Under the pieces are notes generated by a model. It did no database searches, was not told the origin of the DNA, and saw only the letters and a list, made by a program, of their open reading frames with translations. Made by a program: the position numbers and the translations under genes. DNA of 37,215 nucleotides from VRUE01 sp035556755 (GTDB taxonomy: Bacteria > Actinomycetota > Thermoleophilia > Solirubrobacterales > 70-9), in contig DATMEP010000133.1 in assembly GCA_035556755.1 (NCBI GenBank), positions 1 through 37,215 of the forward strand, written 5' to 3'. Each line of letters starts with the position of its first letter. The stretch's first letter is position 1. Of the stretch, positions 22,203-29,441 are shown in pieces.

Positions 22203-23555
22203 CTAGACGGCCGCGAAGCGGCGCAGTGCGAAGCGGGCAAGCAGTCCGTAGGCGACGAGCAGCGCCGCCAGGTGTAGGAGGGGCCCGCCGATTGCGGAGC
22301 CGGCGGGGTCGAGCGCCGCGGTCATCGCCTGCAGGGCGGGCTTGAAGGGGAAGAGCCCCGTCACCAGGCGGATGCCCTCGTAGAGGGCGCCGCCCACCAC
22401 GCCGGATGGGATCAGCGAGAGCAGCGCGATCGGCAGCGTCAGCATGAAGGCGAGCAGCGAGACCGCTCGCACGTCCCGTGCCACTGCGCCGAGCGCGGCA
22501 CCCGCGGCGGCCAGCGCCCCTGCACCGAGCAGGATCGCCGCAAGCCAGAGGCCGACTCGATCCCACTCGAGCGAGACGAACGGCTGCACCCCGGCCAGCA
22601 TCAGCAGCGTCACCATCGTGCCGACCGCGATTCCCAGCCCGATCTTCTCGATCAGAAGCGCCTGACGGGAGATCAGGCCCGGGGTCAGGCGGGGGAAGAC
22701 GTTCTCCTCACGCTCCAGGGCCAGCGAACCGGCGACGAGCAGCACCGTGACGAAGGCGAGGGTCAGCGTCGCGGCCACCGCGATCGCGAAGATCTCGAGT
22801 GGAGGGGTCGACTCGTTGACGACCTGCTTGTCGACGACGATCGGCTGGGCGAGCCGTTCGAGCAGCGTCGCACCGAGCCCGAGGTTGTCGCGCGCCAGGC
22901 TGACGAAGCGGATCAGGCGATCGGCCGAGTCCTGCAGCGCCCCCGGCGGCAGGGAGGAGCGCAGCGTCTCGAGGATCCGGACGGAGGGGCTCAGACCGAG
23001 GATCTCGACCCTCTGCCCGACGGCTTCGACCTCGCCGCCGTCGACGACGAGGTCGATCGATCGACCGCCTTCGGTGGCGATCCGCCGCGCGATCGTGAGG
23101 TTCGCCTGCGCCAGCAGGGTGGTGATGCGATCGTCGACCAGACGCGCCTTGAGCGGGTCCTCCTGGTTGACGATCACCTCGATCTCCGGCGTCCGCGGGT
23201 TCAGGGTCGAGAGCGAGTTGAGCCGGTCGACCAGGTCGACCGGCAGGATCAGCGCGGCGAGGACCTCGCCGGAGCGGACCTTCTCGGCCGCCTCCTCGCG
23301 GTCCTCGACGTGGACGCAGGCCACCCGGCTGCAGATGCGGTCGTCGACCCCCACCGACGGCAGCTCCGTCTCGCCGACGGCGACCCGGGAGCCCGCTGGG
23401 ACCTCGTTGAGGAAGGCGACCCGCGGTTTCTCCTCATCACGGGAGATCGCGAAGCCGACCAGCAATGCGATCAGCACCGGGTAGGCGGCGAGGAGGACAG
23501 CCTGCAGCGGCGAGCGACGCAGGATCTGCAGGTCCTTGAGCAGCAGCCAGCGCAT
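22203..23555 (-). CDS. ABC-2 type transporter permease
   Basis: A 450-residue permease. One membrane helix near the N-terminus (about 18-37, LQAVLLAAYPVLIALLVGFA) is followed by a long extracytoplasmic domain (about 40-250). About five more helices follow in the C-terminal half (FAIAVAATLTLAFVTVLLVAG, then AVGTMVTLLMLAGV and others). This is the layout of NatB/ABC-2 permeases that export drugs, ions or lipids. It starts 5 bases after the stop of the ATPase gene, so the two form one transporter, presumably a dimer of each. The exported substrate cannot be predicted. Two Cys residues in the exported loop (about 78 and 83) could form a disulfide. Confidence 0.85.
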   Translation of the reverse strand: MRWLLLKDLQILRRSPLQAVLLAAYPVLIALLVGFAISRDEEKPRVAFLNEVPAGSRVAVGETELPSVGVDDRICSRVACVHVEDREEAAEKVRSGEVLAALILPVDLVDRLNSLSTLNPRTPEIEVIVNQEDPLKARLVDDRITTLLAQANLTIARRIATEGGRSIDLVVDGGEVEAVGQRVEILGLSPSVRILETLRSSLPPGALQDSADRLIRFVSLARDNLGLGATLLERLAQPIVVDKQVVNESTPPLEIFAIAVAATLTLAFVTVLLVAGSLALEREENVFPRLTPGLISRQALLIEKIGLGIAVGTMVTLLMLAGVQPFVSLEWDRVGLWLAAILLGAGALAAAGAALGAVARDVRAVSLLAFMLTLPIALLSLIPSGVVGGALYEGIRLVTGLFPFKPALQAMTAALDPAGSAIGGPLLHLAALLVAYGLLARFALRRFAAV

Positions 23556-23560
23556 CGTCG

Positions 23561-24289
23561 CTAGTGCCCCCGGTGCTGCAGGAAGGCGACGAACGCGGTC
23601 TCGAAGTCGCTGCTCGCCGCCTCCGGCGCCTCGCTGCGTACCGCCGTGCGCAGCTCCTCCGGCGTCCCGTCGAAGAGCCCCTCGCCGTCGGCGAGGACCA
23701 GCAGCCGCTGCCCGTAGCGCTCCGCCTCCTGGATGTCGTGGGTGGAGAAGATCACGGTCGTGCCCCCGGCCGCCAGCCCCGAGACGAACTCCCAGAGGCG
23801 CGCCCGTTGACGCGGGTCGAGCCCGACGCTCGGCTCGTCGAGCAGCAGCGCGACCGGCCGCGCCAACAGGCCGATCGCGATGTTGACGCGTTGCTGGTTG
23901 CCGCCGGAGAGACGCGCCACGATCTCCGCCCGCCGCTCGCGCAGGCCGGTCAGCTTGAGCATCTCCTCGACCGAGGCGCGCGGGTCCTCGTGCCCCTCCA
24001 GCCGCGCGAAGAGCAGCAGGTTCTCCTCGACGCTGAGCCGCCGGTAGAGCGCCGCCTGCTGCGGCACCCAGCCGACGTCCCCATTGGGCAGATGCACCTC
24101 GCCCCCGTCAGGCTTTGCGATTCCCGCCAGGATCGACAGCAGCGTCGTCTTTCCCGCCCCGTTCGGCCCGATGATCGCCACCAGCTCCCCTGCGTGAGCA
24201 GCGAAGTCGACCCCCTTCAGGGCTTCCCGCTCCCCGTAGCGCTTGACCAGCTTCCGAGCTTCGAGCGCCGCCGCCACCGTCCCCGCCAT
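23561..24289 (-). CDS. ABC transporter ATP-binding protein
   Basis: A 242-residue ATPase that powers the adjacent ABC-2 permease. The Walker A motif is IIGPNGAGKTTLL at about 38-50, the Q-loop VPQQAALYRRLSV, the signature LSGGNQQRVNIA, Walker B VALLLDEPSVGLDP, and the H-loop FSTHDIQEAERYG. This set is typical of the exporter-type (CcmA/NatA) group. It is divergent from hemB with a 65-bp gap, which must hold promoters for both. Confidence 0.93.
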   Translation of the reverse strand: MAGTVAAALEARKLVKRYGEREALKGVDFAAHAGELVAIIGPNGAGKTTLLSILAGIAKPDGGEVHLPNGDVGWVPQQAALYRRLSVEENLLLFARLEGHEDPRASVEEMLKLTGLRERRAEIVARLSGGNQQRVNIAIGLLARPVALLLDEPSVGLDPRQRARLWEFVSGLAAGGTTVIFSTHDIQEAERYGQRLLVLADGEGLFDGTPEELRTAVRSEAPEAASSDFETAFVAFLQHRGH

Positions 24290-24341
24290 GGGCGGGAACG
24301 GTACTGACGTGTAGGAGCGAGAGGAATCCCCTCCCTCCCCC

Positions 24342-24347
24342 TAGAAT
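24342..24347 (+). promoter_or_regulatory. Putative -10 box of hemB
   Basis: TAGAAT ends 7 bases before the hemB ATG at 24355, predicting transcription start at or next to the A of the start codon (leaderless mRNA). Confidence 0.5.
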
Positions 24348-24354
24348 CGCCCTG

Positions 24355-25326
24355 ATGCAGTTCCCGAGCACCCGCATGCGGCGGCTGCGCCGCACCGAGA
24401 GTCTCCGCAGTTTGGTCCGTGAGACGGAGCTGAGCCCGTCGCACCTGATCCAGCCGGCTTTCGTGGTCGCCGGCGAGGGCATCCGCGAGGAGGTCGAGTC
24501 GATGCCCGGCATCGAGCGCTTCTCGATCTCCGAGCTGGTCGGTGAGGCAACGGAGATCGCCAGCGCCGGGGTCGGCGCGCTGCTGCTCTTCGGGGTGCCG
24601 GCCGACAAGGACGAGACCGGCTCCGGTGCCTACGACGACGAGGGGGTCGTGCAGATGGCCGTGCGGGCGCTGAAGGAGGCCCACCCGGAACTGACCGTGA
24701 TCACCGACGTCTGTCTCTGCGAGTACACCTCGCACGGCCACTGCGGCTTCGTCCGCGATGGCGAGGTCGACAACGACCTGACGGTGGAGCTGCTGGCGAA
24801 AACGGCGATCTCTCACGCCGAGGCGGGTGCCGACGCGGTGGCCCCCAGCGACATGATGGACGGCCGGGTCGGCTCGATCCGCCACCAGCTCGACGAGGAG
24901 GGCCACGCCGACGTACCGATCGTCGCCTACAGCGCCAAGTACGCGTCGGCCTTCTACGGTCCCTTCCGCGATGCAGCCGAGTCGACCCCCGAGTTCGGCG
25001 ACCGGCGCGGCTACCAGCTCGACCCGGCCAACGCCGAGGAGGCAGTGCGCGAGGCGAAGCTCGACCTCGACGAGGGCGCCGACATGCTGATGGTCAAGCC
25101 CGCGACCCCCTACCTCGACGTGGTGCGCCGGATCAAGGAGGAGACCGGCGCGCCGCTCGCCGCCTACCATGTCTCCGGCGAGTACTCGATGCTGAAGGCC
25201 GCAGCCGCCAACGGCTGGATCGACGAGCGGCCCGCTGTGCTCGAGACGCTGACCTCGATCCGCCGCGCCGGTGCCGACGCGATCGTCACCTACTACGCGA
25301 AGGAGGCCGCCGGATGGCTTCGGTGA
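24355..25326 (+). CDS. hemB: Delta-aminolevulinic acid dehydratase (porphobilinogen synthase)
   Basis: Condenses two aminolevulinate molecules to porphobilinogen, the second common tetrapyrrole step. It has 323 residues. The zinc-binding cysteines are present (DVCLCEYTSHGHCGFV). The two active-site lysines are in VAYSAKYASAFYGPF and LMVKPATPYLDVV. LFGVPADKDETGSGAYD is the usual lid-region motif. It is the first gene of a coupled heme cluster and overlaps the next gene by 13 bases. Aminolevulinate itself is supplied by hemL two genes downstream (C5 pathway). Confidence 0.97.
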   Translation: MQFPSTRMRRLRRTESLRSLVRETELSPSHLIQPAFVVAGEGIREEVESMPGIERFSISELVGEATEIASAGVGALLLFGVPADKDETGSGAYDDEGVVQMAVRALKEAHPELTVITDVCLCEYTSHGHCGFVRDGEVDNDLTVELLAKTAISHAEAGADAVAPSDMMDGRVGSIRHQLDEEGHADVPIVAYSAKYASAFYGPFRDAAESTPEFGDRRGYQLDPANAEEAVREAKLDLDEGADMLMVKPATPYLDVVRRIKEETGAPLAAYHVSGEYSMLKAAAANGWIDERPAVLETLTSIRRAGADAIVTYYAKEAAGWLR

Positions 25327-26399
25327 AGGTTCCGCAGTCGAAGGTGCGCTCGCGCAAGGACGGCGCCGCGATCCCGCTCGACGAGACCGACAAGCGGCTG
25401 ATGAACCTGCTGCAGTCGAGCTTCCCGATCGACCCCGAGCCGTTCGCCCTGCTCGCCTCCGAGGCCGAGCTGGAGCTCGACGACGTGCTCGCCCGCACCC
25501 GCCGCCTGCTTGACGAGCGGATCATCCGCGAGATCACCCCGATCTTCGACACCCGCGCGCTCGGCTACGACTCGATGCTGGTCGCCGCCAGGGTCGACGC
25601 CGAGAACCCGCAGCGGGCGGCCGCCGCGGTCAACGCCCACCCGGGCGTCTCCCACAACTACCTGCGCACCCACGAGTTCAACCTCTGGTTCACGATCGCC
25701 GTCCCACCCGACTCCGAGCTGGGCATGGCGGGAACCCTCGACGCCCTGATGCGCGAGGCCGGTGCCGACTCGATGCGGCAGCTGCCGACCCTGACCCTGT
25801 TCAAGATCAACATGAACCTGGAGATGGAGAAGGGCACCGACGCGCTTGCCGCCGCGGTCGAGGCGGCCCCCCCGCGCGAGCTGGAACGGCAGCCCTACGA
25901 CGAGCGCGACGTCGCCGCGATCCGTGCCCTACAGGGGCCGATGGAGCCGGTCGAGCGCCCCTACGACGAGGCGGCCGCCGAGCTCGGCGTCTCCACCGAG
26001 GATTTCCTCGAGCACCTGCGTGAGATGGTCGACCGCAAGCTGCTGCGCCGGGTCGCGGCGATCCTCTACCACCGCCGCGCCGGCTTCTCCGCCAACGGGA
26101 TGGGGGTCTGGAAGGTGCCCGAGGAGGAGATCTTCGAGACCGGCAGCCGCATGGCCTCCTTCCGCGGCATCTCCCACTGCTACCAGCGCCCCACCTACGA
26201 GGACTGGCCCTACAGCGTCTTCACGATGGCCCACGGCCGCTCGAAGGAGGAGTGCGACGCGATCCTCGACTCGATCGCCGCGGAGTGCGGCATGGGCCCG
26301 GACGACCGGGCCACCCTTTACTCCTCGACCGAGTACAAGAAGATCCGCCTCCGCTACTTCACCGACGAGTACGCCCGGTGGGACGCTGAACACGCGTAG
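25314..26399 (+). CDS. Siroheme decarboxylase, AhbA-AhbB fusion (tandem Lrp/AsnC-like)
   Basis: A 361-residue protein made of two Lrp/AsnC-like units, each a winged helix followed by a RAM-like sandwich. The first is about residues 22-165 (LDETDKRLMNLLQSSFPIDP...HEFNLWFTIAV). The second is about 185-345 (YDERDVAAIRALQGPM...YEDWPYSVFTMAHG). The NLWFT and DWPYxxFTMxHG signatures are those of siroheme decarboxylase AhbA and AhbB, which convert siroheme to 12,18-didecarboxysiroheme in the alternative heme route and, as NirDLGH relatives, in heme d1 synthesis. Usually they are two separate proteins; here they are fused. The ATG at 25314 overlaps hemB, and position 25323 (GTG) is an alternative. 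Family assignment is firm; which end product is made is not shown. Confidence 0.86.
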   Translation: MASVKVPQSKVRSRKDGAAIPLDETDKRLMNLLQSSFPIDPEPFALLASEAELELDDVLARTRRLLDERIIREITPIFDTRALGYDSMLVAARVDAENPQRAAAAVNAHPGVSHNYLRTHEFNLWFTIAVPPDSELGMAGTLDALMREAGADSMRQLPTLTLFKINMNLEMEKGTDALAAAVEAAPPRELERQPYDERDVAAIRALQGPMEPVERPYDEAAAELGVSTEDFLEHLREMVDRKLLRRVAAILYHRRAGFSANGMGVWKVPEEEIFETGSRMASFRGISHCYQRPTYEDWPYSVFTMAHGRSKEECDAILDSIAAECGMGPDDRATLYSSTEYKKIRLRYFTDEYARWDAEHA

Positions 26400-27657
26400 C
26401 TCCGAGCTGTACGAGCGCGCGCTTCGCGTCCTTCCCGGCGGCGTCAACTCACCGGTCCGCGCGATGCGCCAGATCGGCCGCGACCCGATCTTCGTCGAGC
26501 GCGGCGAGGGCTGTGAGCTGATCGACGTCGACGGCAACCGCTACCTCGACTGGGTCGGCTCCTGGGGACCGCTGATCCTCGGTCACGCTCACCCTGCTGT
26601 CGTCGCAGCGGTCACCGACGCGGCCGGTCGCGGCACCAGCTACGGCACCGCGACCGGGGACGAGGTCGAGCTGGCCGAGGAGGTCGCAGCCCGCGTCCCC
26701 TCAGTCGAGATGCTGCGCATGACCAGCTCCGGCACCGAGGCGGCGATGAGCGTCGTCCGGCTCGCCCGGGCCGTGACCGGTCGCGAGACCGTCGTCAAGT
26801 TCGCCGGCGCCTACCACGGCCACGCCGACGGCCTGCTCGCCGAGGCCGGTTCGGGCCTCGCCACCCTGGCGGTCCCGGCGAGCCCCGGGGTTACGGCGGC
26901 GCAGGCGGCCGGCACCGTCGTCGTGCCCTGGAACGACCGCGCCGCCGTCTCCCGCGCTCTCGCCGACCACCCGGTGGCGGCGCTGCTCGCCGAGCCGGTC
27001 GCCGCCAACATGGGCGTCGTCCCCCCCGAGCCGGGCTTCCTCGAGTTCCTCCGCGCCGCGACCCGCGACGGAGGTGCGCTGCTGGTCTTCGACGAGGTGA
27101 TCACGGGCTTCCGCGTCGCCCGCGGCGGCGCCCAGCAGCTCTACGGCGTCGAGCCCGATCTGACCGTGCTCGGCAAGGTACTCGGCGGCGGCCTGCCCGC
27201 CGCCGCCTTCGGCGGACCGCGGGCGACGATGGAGCGGATCGCCCCCGCCGGCGACGTCTACCAGGCGGGCACCCTCTCGGGCAACCCGCTCGCCGTCGCC
27301 GCCGGACTCGCCACCCTGGCAGAGCTCGATGCCCCCGCCTACGACCGCCTCGGCGCGCTGACCGAGCTCCTTGCGGCAGGGCTCGGCGAGCTGGCCGCCG
27401 GCCGGCCGCTTCAGGTCGCCTCGGCACCCGGTCTCCTCACCCTCTTCTTCAGCGCCGCGCCGGTCGCCGACTTCGGCGGCGCGATGGCCTGCGACCGCGA
27501 CGCCCACGCCCGTTTCTGCCGCGCGATGCTGGCACGCGGCGTCTACCCGCCGCCCTCGCAGTTCGAGGCCTGGTTCGTCTCCCTCGCCCACGACGAGCAG
27601 ACGGTCGACCGCACTCTGGAAGCGGCGGCCGAATCGCTCGAGGAGGTGTTCGAATGA
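26386..27657 (+). CDS. hemL: Glutamate-1-semialdehyde 2,1-aminomutase
   Basis: A PLP enzyme that makes 5-aminolevulinate in the tRNA-dependent C5 pathway. With the start at 26386 it has 423 residues, the family length. Typical segments are ALRVLPGGVNSPVRAM, SSGTEAAMSVVRLAR, FAGAYHGHADGLL, LVFDEVITGFRVA, and VLGKVLGGGLPAAAFGG with the Schiff-base lysine. No ATG, GTG or TTG occurs in frame between at least 26221 and the conserved N-terminus; CTG at 26386 fits the family start (L/M-NTRSSELYERA) and lies 14 bases inside the previous gene. I therefore propose a CTG start. Its stop overlaps the next ATG (ATGA). Confidence 0.93.
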   Translation: MNTRSSELYERALRVLPGGVNSPVRAMRQIGRDPIFVERGEGCELIDVDGNRYLDWVGSWGPLILGHAHPAVVAAVTDAAGRGTSYGTATGDEVELAEEVAARVPSVEMLRMTSSGTEAAMSVVRLARAVTGRETVVKFAGAYHGHADGLLAEAGSGLATLAVPASPGVTAAQAAGTVVVPWNDRAAVSRALADHPVAALLAEPVAANMGVVPPEPGFLEFLRAATRDGGALLVFDEVITGFRVARGGAQQLYGVEPDLTVLGKVLGGGLPAAAFGGPRATMERIAPAGDVYQAGTLSGNPLAVAAGLATLAELDAPAYDRLGALTELLAAGLGELAAGRPLQVASAPGLLTLFFSAAPVADFGGAMACDRDAHARFCRAMLARGVYPPPSQFEAWFVSLAHDEQTVDRTLEAAAESLEEVFE

Positions 27658-28028
27658 ACGACCGTGCAGAGGTGCTTCAGACCCTGGCGACCCAGTTACG
27701 TGACGAGGCCACGCCCATATCGCCGCACGTCGTCGATCCAGCCGAGCCGTCCGCCGACGGCCTCGCGGTCGAGTCCGTCCGCGAGGGCTACCTGCTCCAC
27801 TACGGCGAGTCGCGGCTGCTGCGGGGGAATGACGACGACCTCGCCCTGCTCGCCGGCGACTACCTCTACGCGCTGGGCCTCGAGCGGCTGGCCGCCGCCG
27901 GCGACGTCGAGGCCGTGAGGATCCTCGCCGACCTGATCAGCAGCTGCGCCCAGTTCCACACCGAAGGCCGCGAGGCCGAGGTGCCGGCCCTCTGGCAGGC
28001 GGCCGCCGACGCGATCGAAGCACCCTGA
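27654..28028 (+). CDS. Conserved-looking hypothetical protein at the end of the heme operon
   Basis: A 124-residue soluble, acidic, helical protein that I do not recognise with confidence. The middle reads LLHYGESRLLRGNDDDLALL, then AGDYLYALGLERLAAAGD and VRILADLISSCAQ. The pattern of a GDYLYA helix followed by a paired helix loosely resembles the helical repeat around GD(L/Y)L in polyprenyl synthase-type proteins, but there are no DDxxD motifs for catalysis. The start overlaps the hemL stop by four bases (ATGA), so it is translated with the heme genes. A role in tetrapyrrole synthesis is suggested by context only. Confidence 0.7.
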   Translation: MNDRAEVLQTLATQLRDEATPISPHVVDPAEPSADGLAVESVREGYLLHYGESRLLRGNDDDLALLAGDYLYALGLERLAAAGDVEAVRILADLISSCAQFHTEGREAEVPALWQAAADAIEAP

Positions 28029-28040
28029 GGGGCCCCGCTC

Positions 28041-28817
28041 TCAGCGGACCTTGCAATCGCGGACTAAGGTCGTCGTCACTTCGCGACCGTTGGCGAAACC
28101 GAACTTGCCGCGGGCGAACGGGTAGGGCACGACGGGGAAGCCGGCTGGTGCGTTGCACGCGGCGCTGACGAAGCTGTAGCGCTTGCCTTCGTAGTTGTAG
28201 GTGCGGTGCAGGCGCATGTCGAAGTGGGTCACGTAAGCCCACTTCTGCGCCGGCTTCGGCAGCGACGTCCGGATCAGCGTGCCGAATTCGCCTGGTCGTT
28301 TGAGGATCTTGAAGGTGAGGACGAATGCCGACGGCGGGCGCACGCCGTAGACCTGCGCCAGGAGGCGGCGCTTGCCGCCCGAGAGTTTGGCGTTGAAGAC
28401 CAGCAGCGGCCCTTTGAAGGTGAACGGCGCCTGGTTGGAGAGGTGCACCCGGACCTCGACGTGGCCGCTGCCGACGATCGCGGCGCCGCAGATCCGCCGT
28501 GCCGCGGCGATCGTGGTGGGCTGGATCTCGCGTACGCGACAGGTCGGCAGGCCGCGGTCGAAGATCTTCCCTCCACGGTTGATCCCGATCGAGATCTCGC
28601 GCAGCTGCGGCGGCGGGTCGGCACCGTCGGAAGTGCTGATCGTCGCGTCGACCGTCACCGTCACCGGCGCCGGGGTCGTGCGGGGCAGGGCACGCGGCGA
28701 GATCCCGCCGTCGAAGTCGAGCAGCAGGTTCCCTTCCTGTGCCAGCTCGGCCCGCGCGGTGACGGCGCCAAGCGCGAGCACCAGGCCGAGCGCTATCAGT
28801 AGCCGGCCGACCTTCAA
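28041..28817 (-). CDS. Secreted protein of unknown function
   Basis: A 258-residue protein with a clear signal peptide (MKVGRLLIALGLVLALGAVTARAEL, cleavage probably after ARA). The mature part is beta-rich: VTVTVDATISTSDG, then ISIGINRGGKIFDRGLPTC, GSGHVEVRVHLSN and FKGPLLVFNAKLSGGKRRLL. Four Cys residues in two likely pairs follow the signal. It suggests an extracytoplasmic beta-sandwich. No catalytic motif is seen. The start is TTG at 28815-28817, one base after the stop of the upstream gene, so the two secreted proteins are probably made together. Its stop is 12 bases from the convergent heme-operon end. Confidence 0.75.
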   Translation of the reverse strand: MKVGRLLIALGLVLALGAVTARAELAQEGNLLLDFDGGISPRALPRTTPAPVTVTVDATISTSDGADPPPQLREISIGINRGGKIFDRGLPTCRVREIQPTTIAAARRICGAAIVGSGHVEVRVHLSNQAPFTFKGPLLVFNAKLSGGKRRLLAQVYGVRPPSAFVLTFKILKRPGEFGTLIRTSLPKPAQKWAYVTHFDMRLHRTYNYEGKRYSFVSAACNAPAGFPVVPYPFARGKFGFANGREVTTTLVRDCKVR

Positions 28818-28818
28818 G

Positions 28819-29313
28819 CTAGAGGAACTTGGAGGAGTCGATCCGGCAGTGGTTGAAGCCGAAGCTGATCACCGTGTTGTTCGCGCGGCGGTTGCTCTGG
28901 TTGAGCTTCACCGCGTATTGCGAGGCTTTGCCTTTGTTTTCGGCCTTCAGCGCCTGGCCGATTTTCTGCAGGAACGACTTCTCTTCCTTCAGGTAGCCGA
29001 TCCATTTGTCGAGCTTGGCCGTGTCTTCGGGCGGCTGTTCGACCGCGGCGATCTGGGTCACGGCTTTTCCGAGCGCCCCCGAAGCCCGGACGAACCGTCC
29101 ACCCGCCGGGACCAGCTTGCCCTGCTGGACCTGCCCTTTGACTCCTTTGAGGATGCTCGCGCTGGTCTCCGCGTTCTGCTTGCAGATCGGTTCGACCTGC
29201 GCCTTGTATTCGGTTCTGTCCACCGCGAGCGCCAGAGGGGCTGCGACGAGAAGCGCCACGGCCGTAGCCAGGCCGAGTACGGATAGAGACGATTTCCTTG
29301 CCGAGCTTCCCAC
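28819..29313 (-). CDS. Secreted helical protein of unknown function
   Basis: A 164-residue protein with an N-terminal signal peptide (LSVLGLATAVALLVAAPLALA, cleavage after ALA). The mature part is Lys/Gln-rich and helical. It has one Cys near the start (VEPICKQNAETS) and one near the end (GFNHCRIDSS), likely a disulfide closing a helical bundle. The GTG start at 29311-29313 is supported by a strong AGGAGGGG sequence 8-9 bases upstream. The family is unknown to me. It is paired with the next secreted protein gene and lies downstream of the MMPL gene on the same strand. Confidence 0.75.
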   Translation of the reverse strand: MGSSARKSSLSVLGLATAVALLVAAPLALAVDRTEYKAQVEPICKQNAETSASILKGVKGQVQQGKLVPAGGRFVRASGALGKAVTQIAAVEQPPEDTAKLDKWIGYLKEEKSFLQKIGQALKAENKGKASQYAVKLNQSNRRANNTVISFGFNHCRIDSSKFL

Positions 29314-29441
29314 TAGATCAACCCCTCCTGTCTACTCCGATGAACAGCCGGTCTTCCACAACGCCCTCACACGATAGGCGCCGGCCAGCTCCCCCTGGCA
29401 CACCCCGGCCCAAAATACATGAGTTCCTAATTTCTTATTCG

